Assembly: GCA_016617785.1 (NCBI GenBank) | Contig: JADILM010000011.1 | Span: forward strand, 806,001 to 870,000 | Source: Sporobolomyces roseus | Lineage: Eukaryota; Basidiomycota; Microbotryomycetes; Sporidiobolales; Sporidiobolaceae | Length of the DNA: 64,000 bases | Direction of reading: 5' to 3' | In this document: piece after piece, positions 24,019 through 37,396 of the stretch | How positions within the stretch are numbered: the stretch's first letter is position 1 | How the letters are laid out: the number at the start of each line of letters is the position of its first letter | Made by a program: the position numbers and the translations under genes | The notes under the pieces: model-generated | Told to the model about the DNA's origin: nothing | The model's input: only the letters and a program-made list of their open reading frames with translations | Database searches by the model: none

Positions 24019-26041
24019 ATGACTTCAGATCATTCACAATCCGTCTTTGACTACTCCGTACGTTCCCCTCCCCCTGCCCTCGTCATTACTCGCTGAGCCA
24101 ATTCCTCCACTTTCTCGGCTTGAAACAAACAGCAAGCTCTCGACTCTCTCACGCATCAAGAAGATCAGGATACACAGGAGGTAGACTTTCATACCCCTGC
24201 TGATCAGGCTGTCAGGCATAAGTGGTTGAAGAAATGGATACCTGGGATCGAAACGTTCGTTTCAACTTCTTCTTACTCTATCTGGACCATCAAAGGATCA
24301 GACTGATACGCGGCACGAAGAACGCGAACAGAGTGGCAGCGAAGTATGGGTTGGGTAATTGGGTGATTGATCGAAAAACGGGAGAGAAGCGATGGGAGGT
24401 GAGCGACAACTAGCCCTCTACTCTACCTGAACAGGACTGAGTGGGCGGTAGTCTTCGTCCACAGAGTATGCCTATCTACGTTCGAATCGGAATGCAACTC
24501 CTCTATCACGGTCGAGAACAGGTGCGTTTTCACAGACTTGGTTCGCACGACTCGTTTCAGCGAAAGACTCACCAGCCGTGCAAGCACTTTCTCTGTGAGC
24601 GCAGACGAAGCTCGTGGAGAATTCTCGAGTCGAAGCGATCTTGAAAGCTCAATCTGAGAAACAAGGGAAAGCTTTCGATTCGCCTATCAAAGCGTTCGAA
24701 CACATTCAAGCATTTGTCAAGACTTATCAGAGTGAGTCTGGCCGCTTCTCCCAATCCGATACTTCTGACGGATACTGATGAGCGGAGGAATCATGAATCA
24801 CAGTCAACTGCGAGGAATTGGAGAAACCAAACATTGCGGATTATTCGACGTTCAATCAGTTCTTCTCTCGTAAACTTCTTGCGGGAGCGAGACCAATCGC
24901 GAGTCCGGAGGATCAGAAGGTCGTCAGCTCGGGAGCGGATTGTAGGATCACGGTGTTCGACAGCGTCGATAAAGCGAAAGAGTTTTGGATCAAGGTAAGC
25001 TTTCGCCGAATTCATCTTTCTTCGGGTTTGGCTTGCTTCTTTACGTGACGACCTTTGTCGAATATGCTGATATCGTCGCTACTGTGCGATACAGGATCAC
25101 AGCTTCACCATCTCCTCACTACTTCAACATGATTCACTCGCGAAATCATTGGAAAACGCCTCAATGGCCATCTTCAGACTTGCGTGCGTCCCGTCAGTCT
25201 ACACACGGCCATCCACTTGCTGACTGTCGGCGTGTGCGGTTCGTACAGTCCAGCTGATTACCACAGGTATCACTCTCCCGTTTCCGCTGAGATTCGTTCG
25301 ACGAAGCACATCGGCGGGCAATACTATGTGCCTTGAATTCTCACACTTGATCCTCCTTCCAGAGACACTGATGCTTGAGCGTGATGTTGTATTCTACAGA
25401 CGGTGAACCCTTGTGCAGTCAACGAAGATTTACCAGTTTTCACTGGGAACAAACGAGATGGTTCGCTACTTCTCCCTCTTCTCCCTCTCACACGCGACTT
25501 GAGACTGATTCCAATCTATTCCCTATTGCGGTAGTGACGATTTTATCGATTCCACGAGAAGGGGAAGAATCGATCGATCTCGCATGGGTTCAGATTGGAG
25601 CGATGCTTGGTCAGTCTTCTCTTGGTTCTCAGCTCAATCGTAGAGAAAGCTGAGGCAATAGTTGATGACAGTCGGATCGATCGTTCAGACTGCTCAAGAA
25701 GGACAGTCGGTGGAGAGAGGTGATGAATTAGGTTATTTCGGTGCGTTCTGTCGCTCTTGCTATCTCACGCTCGAAACGCTGTGATTGATGGTGTCATTGG
25801 TTTGGGGTGTACAGCTTACGGAGGATCAACGATTGTGCTGCTCGTACCGAGTGGGAAAGTGCAGTGGGATCAAGATTTGGTTCAGAACTCGAAGAACAAG
25901 TTGGAAACTGCTGTCAAGGTGAGCTCGAATTCACTGAGTCCCTCTGATCTAGCGCATAGCTCGACTCTCTACTACTGCCGAAGCTGACAAAATTATAATG
26001 AGGTAAAACAGGTTGGAGAACAAATCGGGCGATTCACCTAG
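24019..26041 (+). CDS. Phosphatidylserine decarboxylase (pyruvoyl-dependent)
   Basis: Makes phosphatidylethanolamine from phosphatidylserine. The gene is split into about eleven small exons, several only 15-35 codons. Seen after splicing: RHKWLKKWIPGIET, YGLGNWVIDRKTGEKRWE, SMPIYVRIGMQLLYHG, KQGKAFDSP (typical before the catalytic domain), ADYSTFNQFFSRKL, LAGARPIASPEDQKVVS, SGADCRITVFDSV, FTISSLLQ, RLAPADYHRYHSPVS (the conserved H-R-x-H), NPCAVNEDLPVFTGNKR and AYGGSTIVLLVPSGKV. The GGST segment corresponds to the LGST/GGSS self-cleavage site whose Ser becomes the pyruvoyl cofactor. No C2 domain or mitochondrial presequence is evident, so it resembles the soluble or endomembrane fungal PSDs rather than mitochondrial Psd1. 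Confidence 0.92.
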
Positions 26042-26172
26042 ATTCGCAAATTATACAGCAGTCGCTCCCTGATGGCGAGGGAGCAGCTACGAGGTGCGAG
26101 GTAACGACTGTGGTAATGCAAACAACATACAAGGACTATGCAACATCAAACAAACAGACAACTTCTAGATCT

Positions 26173-29100
26173 TTACGATTGACTCAACAACTTTGTAACC
26201 TGTTTCGACCAAACTTTCTTACCTGTACTCTGAATAATCCTAGCCGTGCATTGAATCCTCATTGCGATCTCTCCTTCTTCGACTCCACTCCTTTGAGCGA
26301 CTCTGACGAGCTGAGAGAGTTGTTCCAAAGCTGCGAGATCGGGGACGGCATGATGGGCGAGTTGTAAAGAAAGGGGAATGGTCGAAGTGGAGGAAGATGG
26401 CCAGGTGTGGAAAGTGAGATAGGAAGAGAGATGGGTCGAGGATGAAGAAGAGGAAGAGATTGAATCGATTCGGGAGGAGAGGGTCGAGGATAAGTGATCG
26501 ATGAAAGCGGGATTGAGGAGGGGTTCTCGGGAGTTCGAGGATGGAGGTTTCGATTTCGAGGTAGAAGCTGAACGACCGAAGAGTGACTTGAAGATACCTC
26601 TTTTGTAGAAATCGACGACGAGTCGAAGTTGTTCCGCTGCGAGAAGGGTGTCGGACGTAGGCTGAAGAGTAGGAGAGAGAAGTGAGTTGGCGTGATAGAT
26701 TGAATGGTAGACACTCGCGAGGTCTCGTTTGTCCTTTGTCAAACATTCGAGCAAGACTGAGGCAGAGAACGCTTCGAAAGCAGTCGGGGGTCGATTCGCG
26801 TCTGGAGGGATGCAAAGTTGTTCCGTTGCTGCGATGGCTTCTGCGTCGTCCGAGAAGGCAGCTACGAAATCTCGTAGACCTGCTGCTGAAGGATTGAGCA
26901 TTCGAGCCGTCTCCCCGAAATCGTAGACCGAGGATCCAGTTTCACTTTTCGAACGAGTAAAGATACTTCGGATACCTCGAGGATCTTGAGCATAAGATAG
27001 GTGACCAGTTCGACGTTTGACGTAGAGAGTACTGTTTCGTAGGAATCGAGAGAATTGGGTCGGGTTCTGAGCGAGTCGAACGGTGAATCCCCAGTAACGA
27101 GGTGATTCAACTTGGATCGAATCGAGGAGTCGAACATCGGGAATGAGAGTAGGTGCAACGAGTTGCTTCGCCTTGAGTTCGGTCTTGTTGTTCTTGTCTC
27201 GAGCGAGTTCACGATCGACGAGTCGAAGTCGGACAGGGAGGAAGACTGGTTCATTCGAATCGATATCTCTAGCTTCGAGGTATCGTGGTTCGGCTGCGAG
27301 GACCCAGAGATGACGGTAGGCTTGAAGATGAGCGCGATTATCAGTCGAAGTTGAGGGGAAGGAAGGGTAGAGAGCGAGGAGGAGAGTCGCGATCGCTCCA
27401 TTCGAATTCGACAAGGTGTATCTGGCTTCTGCGAGGAAGAGCAGACCGAGAGCCATGTGAGTCGAGAGATGATATCCGTACGCCAATCCTTCGCTGAAAT
27501 GACCGTGAGCGACTCGAAGTCGACGAAGTACGTTGAGTTCTCCAGTTCCTGCCATGACCATCGATAAAGCGATTGCGACGACTCCGAGACAAGTTCGAAG
27601 GGAATGTCGTTTGATCTTGCTTTGAACCGTGACGGCTGGACGCACTGGATCGATTAGCTCAAGTTCCCTCCGAGAAGGAAGAGTTAGCTCACCTTTGACG
27701 TAACAAGCTCTCGTCAATCGATCCATGTAGTGAATCAAAGTCGCATGAGCTTCTGCCGTAGCAGTTCCAGCAAACTTGAATCCGACTGCGAAACAAGCTC
27801 CAGCAATGATACTCCACCTCGCTACTTCCCATTCCGGGTCCATCTGTTTGTTCGGGTCGAGTGCTTGAACTGCTGCTGCGTCGACGAGGAATTTCGGTAA
27901 ACCAGATTCGATCCATTCTTTCGAAGGAGTGATCGAGTTCCACATGACGAGAGATTGACAGAGGGATCGAAGGAGGAGGATATCGGATCGGACGTAGTCG
28001 AGTCGACGAGGAGAATCGGGAATTTCGAAGATGTTTGCGACGTCTTGCCTTTCGCTCCTGATGAACATGAGGGCGAGACCGACTGTCGCTGCTGAGGAGG
28101 TGATATTGACGTCGGTAGGAGCGTTCGCAGTTGCAGAGTAGAACGCTCCAGGTAGAGGTCGATTGTTCTCCCCAAGGATGAGAGCTCGGAAGACTCGAAG
28201 GAGGTCCACCTCGTTTGCCGTTGCTGCACTATCCTTCCCTCCCTTCCCCAACATGATGTACCCGAATGCAAACCCGCAAGAGAGGGCATAAGCTTCTCTA
28301 CAAGCTGCCGCATCTTCAACATTCGTCACTTTGACTCCACACATTTCCCTCACCATGACATCTGCGAAACTTCTTCGACCAGTTCCAAAGTGAAGGAGAC
28401 CGAGGGCGACGGCTGCAGCGGATTTCGTCATTCCTGATACGTTGAGAGACGAAGATCTAGGAGGATGAAGAGCGGGAAGATGAATTGAGATGACTGAGGT
28501 AACGGTTGGATCGCTTGTTCCGAGATAGGTGACTGCGAGACCGAGGAGGATACCGACAGATGTAGGATCGTGTTTCGCTTTGAGATAATCGTAAGCTTGA
28601 CTTGAGAGCATTGATCCGAGTTGACCGTTCAATCCTAATCCCATCAATAATCCAGCATGTCGAGCGTCAAGTTCCCCGGGTCGATTGAATGAGATCTGGG
28701 ATGAATCGATCCCATCGAGCTTTGAGCGTAGAGCTGCCGCGACTCCAGAGTGAAAGTCGGGCCATTCTGAACGATCTGGAACTGCTGGACCCGTAGGATC
28801 TCGATCCTTTTCTGCGAGAGCGACTGGCGAAGGCATAGGAATGATTCGAGCCGAGGTATTGATCTTGGGAATTTCGAGCGAGTCGGAAGAGGATTGACGA
28901 TGGGAAGCCAAATGGTACATTCCTGCTCCAATTGGAAGAGCTAAGGTACGATGCGATAGAGCGTTGAGAATACTTTGTTGTACTTGAGGGGTGAGTTGAT
29001 CCCTGTGAACGTCAAAGACATCTCAGACTTACATCCAGGATGTCCGAGCGAAAGAGACGACTCACAAAGTTTTGTCTCCCGGACTGATAATGACCGGCTC

Positions 29101-32100
29101 GACATACTGCAACATTCTCGCCACTTCCTCCAACCTCTTGTCCTCGTTGAATCGTGCAGCTCGAGGGATCGGGTTCAGGTCGAGCTTCTCGACCGTCTCG
29201 TTCGAAACAGCTTTCGATTTCGTCGTTCCCAAATTCGTTTCTGAGAAAGCTTCTTCGACTTGACGAACGAGATCATCGATATCCGGAGTCAAGGTCGACG
29301 CTTCAGGCTGCGATTGCGAGGATTGTACACTTAGTGAAACGGAACTCTCATTCAGTATCGGAATGATTGACTCACCTTCTCGTTTCCCTCGCTCGATATC
29401 CTCGGCCTTGGGAACCTCTCTAGCTCTCTTCTCCCAATCAGCTCCCATACTCCATCCCACTTTTCTTCGGTTCCCTCTCGTCGGTCCATCGGTTCCAACT
29501 GACAGCTCCTCATCGCTTCTCGTATCGGCAATCCAATCCCGAACTGTAGATCTTTCAATGTTTCCATGTCGTCGCCTAATTCGTGGAACTTGAGAATCGA
29601 CTGATGAGCTCTCGAGGTGGGAGATGATGAGGAAGCAGGAGAGAGGAGGGTGTAGATTTCAATGATGGAGGTGAGCGGTGCTAGAGGATTCGAGTGGGAG
29701 CCATAGTAGAAGGAAGGAGAGTCAGAGCAGAAGAGTTGAGCGACGGACGAGAGGGAGAATGGTGTCGAATCGGGTGGAGTTGCGCAAGAGAGGAGCTCGA
29801 AGAGGTGAACGAGGATGTTCGGAGGTGTTTTCGGGAGGAGACCTGTGAGAGGTGGTGAAGTAGGAGCTGTGAAGAGAAGATGCTTAGTTTACTCAATCGC
29901 GGGGCGGAGTAGGTGAAATCTTCGCTCACAAGTCAGATCTTTTCCGAATCCAGCTACTTCATCTCCCCAAGTTCTCCTGTACTCGTCGACCCAGCCTCTT
30001 CCTCCAACAGCGCTAGCGAGTCGAACGACGAGTTTTGACAACTCCTTCGCTTGTTGAAGAGTCGAGATTCGCAGCCGTAGAGATTGGACTAGGAGATGAA
30101 GGGAGAGTAGGATGGCGTAGTGAGATGACGTGAAGTTGACGGTCGAGGAAGTTGGAATAGAAGAAGCGAGGACGGTGGATGAGGAGGGAGCAGGCCGTCG
30201 TAGTCGATTCAAGAATGCTGAGTCCACCTCATCCAACACTACTCGTTCCTTCTTCGCCTCTTCCGCGATCCCGAAAACTCCTTCAAGAGTTCCCTTCACT
30301 CTGCGGAAGCCCTCAGTACTCCCTCGAGCACGTCCGCCAAAGACTCTTCTCGAGATTCCCTCGAATTCCTCCACCTTCAACACCTGAGTCAACGTTTCCA
30401 TCACTTTCTCGCTCAACTCATCCAATCCCATGTCGATACATCTCATCTTCCTCCTGACCACTCCATCACTCGCTTTATAACTCAACAGAACCCTCTTCCC
30501 TCCATCCGATTCGATCCCCTCAACGGCTTCAGCCTCTCCCTCCGACAATTCCAACTCTATCCCATTCTGACTGACGACTCCCAATCCCCCACCATTCTTG
30601 AGCAATAATAGATCTTTGACTCGAGGTCTCGTAGCTTTGATTGTACAAATATCTTTGACCCCTTCGACCTGTTTCATAGGTTTACACTCGATCCCATCCG
30701 CTGTTGCTGTGAGCGAGAGTAACAAGAGACTTGAAGTGGACGGTAACAGGATGGCTAATGTCGCTTCCTCTTTAGAACGTTGATCGAATAATAAAGCTCC
30801 GATTCCTTTCGCACTGTCTCGACTCCATCTCATCAGCTCATCCTTCGTGAGTATGCAAAACAAAAGACTCACTTAGTCCCATCCAATTCACCCTCCCAAA
30901 CACACTTGAACCTAACCTCACTCTTCCCTTCCCCTTCTCCCAAATGTTGTTTCTCAACCCATTCTTCCTCCCCAAAAAACATAGTAGCTTCCCTATCCAT
31001 CTCTCCTGCCTCACCTACCAACCCCAACAAGCCATTATGAATAGTCACGTTCGCGTTCCCACCGCCAACAGATGATCCTTGTGATAAAGCCATTCGATCC
31101 ATCGTAACGCTGAGATCGTTTCGGGTCAAAGAAGTTCTTCGATTGATTTCGGGTGAATGAGAGAGGGTGTGAGAGCGTCTGAGGGAAGAGGAAGGAGGTG
31201 CGTGAGGGAGTGGTTGAGAGAGTGAATCGAAGAGGGATAAGGAGGTGTCGAGTCGGTGAGCTGTAGAAGATCGTCGTTTCGAAGCCGCGGAGGAATGAGA
31301 GATATCGCCACCGGAGGGAGTAGCGGAGGTTGAGGGTCGAGAAGAACGGGTTCGAGTTGATCGACGAGTCAGGGGAGGTGAGAGTTCAACATCTTTCATC
31401 AAGATCATCGGATCTAAACTTTGTCGTGCTTTTCCTTTCCCCTTTCCTTTGACATCTTCCCTTTGTCCCTCACTTTCTGTCCTCGAATTTGTACCTGTAG
31501 CTGTCCCAATCCTCTCGTAACTCCAAACTCTAACTTTCCCTTCCTTTTCATCAACCGTTACTCCCACTTTCAACCCCCCTTCTTCCTCGTCGTAATCATT
31601 CGAAACCTCTACCATTTTCTCCTCCAAATTCCTCATCACCTCCCCCTGCCCATCTCCCTCCTCTCCCATTCCCACTGCTACAACAGGTTTCAATTCCCCA
31701 TAAGCTCCAGTCTCACAAGATAAACTCCACCAAATCGGAAATATCGTCTTCCCCTCCTCCCCCTCTCCTCCTCCTTCATAATCCTCCCTAATCTCATTCC
31801 CTTCCTTCGCACGTTCAAACCAAACCCCACCACCTTGTAAAGAACGAATTGATGCAACTTTGAAAGGTAAATGAATTGGAATCCCTCTTTCCCCTTCCTC
31901 CTCTCCTCCTCCTTGATGTGTCGAGTGCTGGTCGGTCGAGAGTGGTTCAAGGAATGCGAGGGTTGATAGAATGACTAGGAGGTAAGGTTTGAGGGGTTTA
32001 GGAGGGAGGGGAAGTGAAGATTGAGAGGAAGAAGAAGAAGGGAAAGGTGGTTCTGTTGGAAGTTCAAGAATCTCATCACTCCACTCTTTCTTTTTCCCCT

Positions 32101-32554
32101 TCATCATTGTACTTGTGCTATAAGGACCCCAAACTCCCTCTACCCCCTCATTCAAATCGAATTCTGAAGCTGGTGATTGAGAGGAAGAGGTAGAGGGTTC
32201 TTTCAGTTGGAATTGTACGATTTTGACGAGAGTTATGGGTTCGAGTAGGGTTGAGTAATTGAATGTACGTGTGAGAGTGCCTTGAGTGAACCAATCGATT
32301 CGAGATTCGGACCAAATCAATTCATTCAACTCATCAACTCCTAATAGCTCGCGAGGAATGATGAGGTTCTTCTTGATTGTACTTGTAGTTGGGGTTTGAG
32401 TGAGTTGTCGAGAAGTCGAGAGGAGTGAGAGATGGAGAGAAGAAGTGGGAGATGGGAGGAAAGATGAGGGGAGATTGAGGGATTCTGAGAGGGACTGAGG
32501 AGGGGATGGGGAAGGGAGGGAATGCCAGGGTATTGAGAAGGCGAGTGACGCCAT
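26173..32554 (-). CDS. APC1: Anaphase-promoting complex subunit 1
   Basis: Scaffold subunit of the APC/C ubiquitin ligase that drives exit from mitosis. The largest gene here, about 2000 residues in five or more exons. The N-terminal half (start MASLAFSIPWHSLPSP at 32554) is a seven-bladed-propeller-like region with a long disordered Ser/Arg insert (TRRSTRTRSSRPS). The middle has GIGLPIREAMRSCQLEP and WELIGRREL, strongly typical of Apc1. The C-terminal exon of 915 codons holds proteasome/cyclosome repeats: LDARHAGLLMGLGLNGQLGS, SVGILLGLAVTYLGT, SAAAVALGLLHFGTGRRS, YALSCGFAFGYIMLGKGG, and later SIIAGACFAVGFKFAGTA, LGVVAIALSMVMAGTGELN and SEGLAYGYHLSTHMALGLLF. Stop TAA at 26173. One intron near 30815-30872 restores DGTNAKGIGALLF; another near 29290-29372 joins GNEK to PEASTLTP. 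Confidence 0.94.
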
Positions 32555-32798
32555 AATGGCGAGGTAAGTTGGAGAGGAAGGGAGGAAGACGAAGTCGTGT
32601 TGTTGTCTTTGATTTCGCAAGTTGGAATTGTGAGAATTCGAGTCGCTTCGTTTTCTTGCTCTTATTATAAATAGGCAACGAAGAGCAAAACAGAAGAGCA
32701 TGAGAATGATATGCAAAAGAATGGGTATCATACATGACTCTTTGAAACTACTGAAAAAACTACTACTTTCTTTTCACATCCCTTTCAATCTCACAGTT

Positions 32799-33614
32799 TC
32801 ATTGACTCCTTCTCCTAGCCGGTGGGAAAGCGATCGGTTCAGTCCTGACAATCTCGCCATGCGTCAACACGCCAACATGCGGTTGAATCTGATACCAAAG
32901 ACTATAAACCGCCGTACTATTTCTGAATCCCTCGACGAACTCGATCAGTTCCTCCTATTCTCAAAGAAAAGCTGGTAGAGAACGCACCCGAACGAAGTGG
33001 ATGGTGTCTTGAACTCGTACTTTTGTCGTCCTTCTTGAATGTTGATACGGGAATGTTTCGGAGAGGTTAGGATTCGATCCCATAATACAACTGAATTATC
33101 TGGCTGTACAATCTTCTTCATCGCACTATCAGTTCCGAGCAAAGGAACGTGATAGAACGTAAGTATGAACGTACGTGAGAAGGAGTCGAGTAATCAGCTA
33201 CGAGTGAAAGGAAGACTTGTTTCGTATTCCAATTAAACAACGGTTTAACATCTATCTCCCTCTCTCTCCCTCCCTTAATCAGCTCTGTTTACCACAAGAG
33301 GTTAGTGTGTGAGACTCACCAGTTCGTAAATCGAATTTCAAGAATGCGAAATCCCTTTCAGTGTGTCTATCCGACTGACTTCTACCTTGAACGACATTCA
33401 TTGAATTGATCTTGAGACTCGTTTGTTCTGGATTCAGGGTGGAAGGGATGAGAAAGGTTGTTGAAGAGATTAGGACGATCAAGGTTAGGAGTACTGTTGT
33501 TGCAAGAGCGCTGAACGAGGGACACGAAGGAGTTTAGTGTTGAAAGATGGAAGGGAAGGAGTGAGATGGAGGAACGAACCCGGCATTCGAGATTCGAGAG
33601 TATGCGGAATACAT
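32799..33614 (-). CDS. SPC3: Signal peptidase complex subunit 3
   Basis: Essential accessory subunit of the ER signal peptidase. The first exon gives MYSAYSRISNAG, then a membrane anchor ALATTVLLTLIVLISSTTFL, then lumenal segments with LKINSMNVVQGRS, ERDFAFLKFDLRT, LRPLFNWNTKQVFLSLVADY (the family's D-L-x-x-L-F-x-W-N-T-K-Q motif), NSVVLWDRILTSPKH, KYEFKTPSTSF and a final exon VYSLWYQIQPHVGVLTHGEI. Type II single-pass topology with most of the chain in the ER lumen. About five exons, stop at 32799-32801. Head-to-head with a small basic protein gene 162 bases away. Confidence 0.94.
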
Positions 33615-33776
33615 CAGAGCTTTTCAGTGGGGTACAGAAGCAAGAGCGAGTGAGTGGTAGCAAGGAGAAGTTGGAGATGAGAAGCGAACTTCTTTGACGT
33701 TGATCAACAACCATCCACTCCACTTCCTCAAGAACCTCTATCCATCCACTCCAGAGCACTTCCAATCATCCCTGAC

Positions 33777-34201
33777 ATGCGCTGTTCATTCCCCGTTTCA
33801 GTACGCCCACTTCCGATCTCTCAAATTCCCCTTTCCTCTCTCCGCCTTCCACCCCGTCCCACCCCTCTCCCCAACCTTCAATCCACTTCACCAACCCTCT
33901 CAAAACTCCTTTCAAAGCTATCAACACCCCCAACAAGCGCAGAGAAAGAGTTGCTGCCAGAAGATGGGAGAGGATTGGGAGGTTTCACTTTGAGGAAACA
34001 AGGGAAAGGAGGAAGTGTACCGGGTAACTTGAGGGTTGAGGAGTATGTAGAGAAGAGGAGGGAGTTTGAGGGAGTTAGTAAAAGGCATAGGGATCTCGTA
34101 CGTTCAATCGCAATCTTTCCTTTCAGTCTCGCCGATCAAAGCGAAAGGTACTGATCTTGAGGGTGTCCGTACAGCTGAGACGACTACGAAGAGAGGCGTA
34201 A
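33777..34201 (+). CDS. Small basic protein of unknown function, possibly mitochondrial
   Basis: Not recognised. Two exons give about 115 residues. The N-terminal 30 residues (MRCSFPVSVRPLPISQIPLS...) have Arg and Ser, no acidic residue, as mitochondrial presequences do. The middle has GGFTLRKQGKGGSVPGN and the end is a charged helix, VEEYVEKRREFEGV followed by SKRHRDLLRRLRREA. The intron (about 34100-34174, GTACGT..ACAG) joins RHRDL to LRRLRREA and a TAA. The size, presequence-like start and basic tail suggest a mitochondrial ribosomal or assembly protein, but this is inference. Confidence 0.6.
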
Positions 34202-34501
34202 GGTGGTTAAACGAGAGTTAATGTTCACGCAGGGAGGAAGGGATCATCGAGGAGGAGAGGGAGTTTATCGTTTTGTACTCTTGTATTTTTTGTATTATAC
34301 GCAACGCCTAGACTCTCATACGATCTGTCTGTCACTTGGCGCGCACCGAGAGTTGAAAGTGAGCGAGTCTTGCGAAGCGTCCTCAAGCGAGACTTTGCGA
34401 ACCTTTTCCGGTTCTTTCCCTTCACTTTCAACTCGAACCTCGACCCGGATCCAGCTCCCTAGTCAGCCAAGGAGTAGTAGAACACTCTTTGAGCGGCACC
34501 T

Positions 34502-37362
34502 ATGACCTCTCCTCCCTTCCCACCAGTCGGTTCCTTACCCTCTACTCAATCCCTGCCCGACCTCTCCCTCTCCCTCCAGCGCACCCTCTCAAACTCCACC
34601 AATGCCTCTTCTACCCTCTCACCACCTCTCCATCCACACGAACTAGGTCCCGAAACAAAGGATCAAGTTTTGTTGGATGACGATCCTAATTTCTTTTCCC
34701 CTCCTCCTCCCAACCAACGTTCCTACAGTAATCGATCTACTCAGTCTACTCACAAGGAGAATGATCAAACCCCCCGCAAGTTGGATTACAAGCGTTCAAC
34801 CTCGAATTTCTCTTCCTCGCTCGCTCTAAAAACTTCTCGCTCTCCTTTACTCCCACAAGAATCCTTCTCACGTTCCCACCACCACCATAGACGCTCTTCT
34901 TCCTCCTTATCAATCTCCTCCGTCTCCTCTCTCGGCTCGATTCATTCAGCTCCTGAACTCTTACTTCAACCTCCCTCGAATCTTGAACCACTCGATTCGA
35001 CCCCTAGCCCACCACCTGAGTTGGTCAGGAGACAGAGTTCGTTTGATCGGAGGAGAGGAGGGAGGGAGAGTATTACTGTGATGGAGAATCATCATCATCA
35101 GAGGGAAAGGGAAGAAAGCATCTCGCAGGAGAGTCCACAGGAGGAGGAACGGTTCATTAGGGAGGAAGAGGAGGAGGAGAGTCCCGATGAGATGAGGGAT
35201 GGAAAGGGGAAGAGCAGGAGGAGAAGGAGGAGGAAGAGAGAGTTTCCTAGTACTCTTTGGGAGTATTTGAAGGAAGAGGTAACGTTCTCTTTCGCAAGCT
35301 TTCAACTCGGATTCGTAGATCGAAGGATCTGACGAATTGTGAACGATTTGGAAGCGTAGGTTTGTACGGTAGAGATTGATGGACAGGAAGGAATCAAGAG
35401 TGAGAGGGTAACGAATTTCTTGACGGTTCCGAAAGAACTCGAAAAGGTACGTCCCTTGCTCTCGCTACTATCCTCTCTCCCCGCTCAGAGTGCTGATAGT
35501 AGATGGGATCTGGTTGTCGTAGATCATTTCATTCGGATTCATAATCTGTCTCGATTCATTCCTTTACACTTTCACTATCCTACCTCTCCGATCTTTCTCC
35601 GCGCTCTATTCACTCCTCGCCCGACTCCTCTTCAAAATCTTCCATCCACGAACACCAGGGAAGGGATTGAGGCTGAGTCATAAAGCAGACTTGATCAAGA
35701 TGGTTATTGTCGTGATTACTGGGTTGAGCTTACATCGAGTGACGGACGCTAGTAAAATGTATCATGGTGTGAGAGGTCAAGAAACTATCAAACTCTACGT
35801 CTTGTTCAACGTACTCGAAGTGAGTCCCACCTACCTGTCTATCTCATCGTTCTTGAGCAAAGACTGATGAAAAAATGCGACCTTGTTAAGATCGCGGATA
35901 GATTATGTTGTTCTTTCGGACAAGACTTATCCGACTCTCTCTTCTCCTCCACTACCCTCTCTCGCTCCTCCTCCCACACTCAGAGGATTCCTTCGCCACG
36001 TCCGATCGCACTCTTCCTCCTCTACACACTCTACGTGATCTCTCACTCGCTCGTTCTATTCTATCAACTCGTCACTCTCAACGTCGCCGTCAATTCCTAC
36101 TCAAATGCACTCTTGACTCTACTATTGAGTAATCAATTCGTAGAGATCAAAGGAAGTGTCTTCAAGAAGTTTGAGAAAGAGAACTTGTTTCAAATGACTT
36201 GTGCAGGTACGCTTTGTCTCTCCTCCATCACTCGCCATCACTGGTACTGATGAGAAGCGATTTCTGGCTTACAGATATTGTCGAGCGTTTCCAATTGGCT
36301 TTAATGCTATTCATCATTTCCCTTCGAAACTTGATCGAGCTCTCAACTTCGACTCTCCCCTCCCCCTCCTCCACTTCCTCGTCCCTCTCTCCCTACCTTC
36401 CCGACCCCGCTCTAGTACTCAAGACGTTCTCTCCAGCGTTGACAGTACTAGTGAGCGAATGTTTCGTCGATTGGTTAAAACACGCATTCATTACCAAATT
36501 CAACCACATTCGACCTGGAGTATACGGGAGATATATCGATGTCCTTTGTAAAGACTTGATCAAAGGTCAATCAGGAAGAGGATCCGTGAGTCTTCCTTCT
36601 TCTCTTCCACTTTTACAAGTCGAACTGATTGAAGTTTTTTTATGATTTATGATGAAACCAAGAATTCACAGGAGATAGTGGATCAAAGTCCGTCCGTTTC
36701 GAGGAGGTTGGGATTCGCGGCGTTACCGTTATCGTGTCTTGTTATTAGGGTTTTCTCGCAAGCATTCGAGATATTGGGGGATGAAACAGGGATGGATGAG
36801 TGTTTGATGCCCTCGTCTTCTTCCACGTCGAATTCTCCGTTTGTTGTCGGGCTTAGGAAGAGAGAAGGGGTCAAGGACGTGTGGGAAGTGATTGGGAAAT
36901 GGGCGGGAGTAGTGGGAGTCGTATTGTTGGTTTGGATTTGGTGCGTTTTCCTTTTCTTACTCCACTTTCGGCGATATAGAACTGAGGAAAACTCGAGTCT
37001 CACAGTCTGATAACTCTCAAGTTATTGATCGGGATTAATCTGAGAACGTTTGCGAGCGAACGCTGGAACGCTTTGGAAAGGGTTGAGAGGGAGGAAGAGG
37101 ATTGGAAGAATGGTAGAAGTAGGAAAGGGATTGGAATCTCTCTGAACGAAACGGTATGCTTTCTCTCTCTTTTTATCCCTTGCAGAGTGAACTGATACTG
37201 GAGTTGAGGAAGCAGGTTGAGATTGAGAAGACGAACAAGTTGTTGAGGGACAAGAAATTCGATGAACCTACGAAAGCGGGTCTTGGGGGAGGAGGCGGAA
37301 AGAAAGAGATTGAATTGGAGAATATAGGGAGATATGATATGATACGGAGTCGATTGTGGTAG
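34502..37362 (+). CDS. TAPT1/DUF747-family ER membrane protein
   Basis: Multi-pass protein of the TAPT1 family (plant POD1, yeast Emp65), ER proteins linked to protein folding and, in animals, cilium formation. The first exon encodes a disordered Ser/Pro/His-rich region of about 240 residues with an acidic-basic run and ends FPSTLWEYLKEE. After that, the family core: VTNFLTVPKELEK, IISFGFIICLDSFLYTFTIL, LSHKADLIKMVIVVITGLSL, DASKMYHGVRGQETIKLYVL, FNVLE then IADRLCCSFGQDL, NVAVNSYSNALLTLLLSNQF, VEIKGSVFKKFEKENLFQMT, DIVERFQLALMLFIISLRNL, ECFVDWLKHAFITKFNHIRP and a C-terminus LLIGINLRTFASERW...DMIRSRLW. V-E-I-K-G-S-V-F-K-K is diagnostic. About nine exons. Confidence 0.92.
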
Positions 37363-37396
37363 TACACTAAGAAATTGTTGTTGTAAACAGAACATG

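Noticed and set aside
26240..28931. Overlapping open frames antisense to or out of frame with APC1
   Set aside because: The 915-codon APC1 exon has clear PC repeats; the others are other-frame readings of it.
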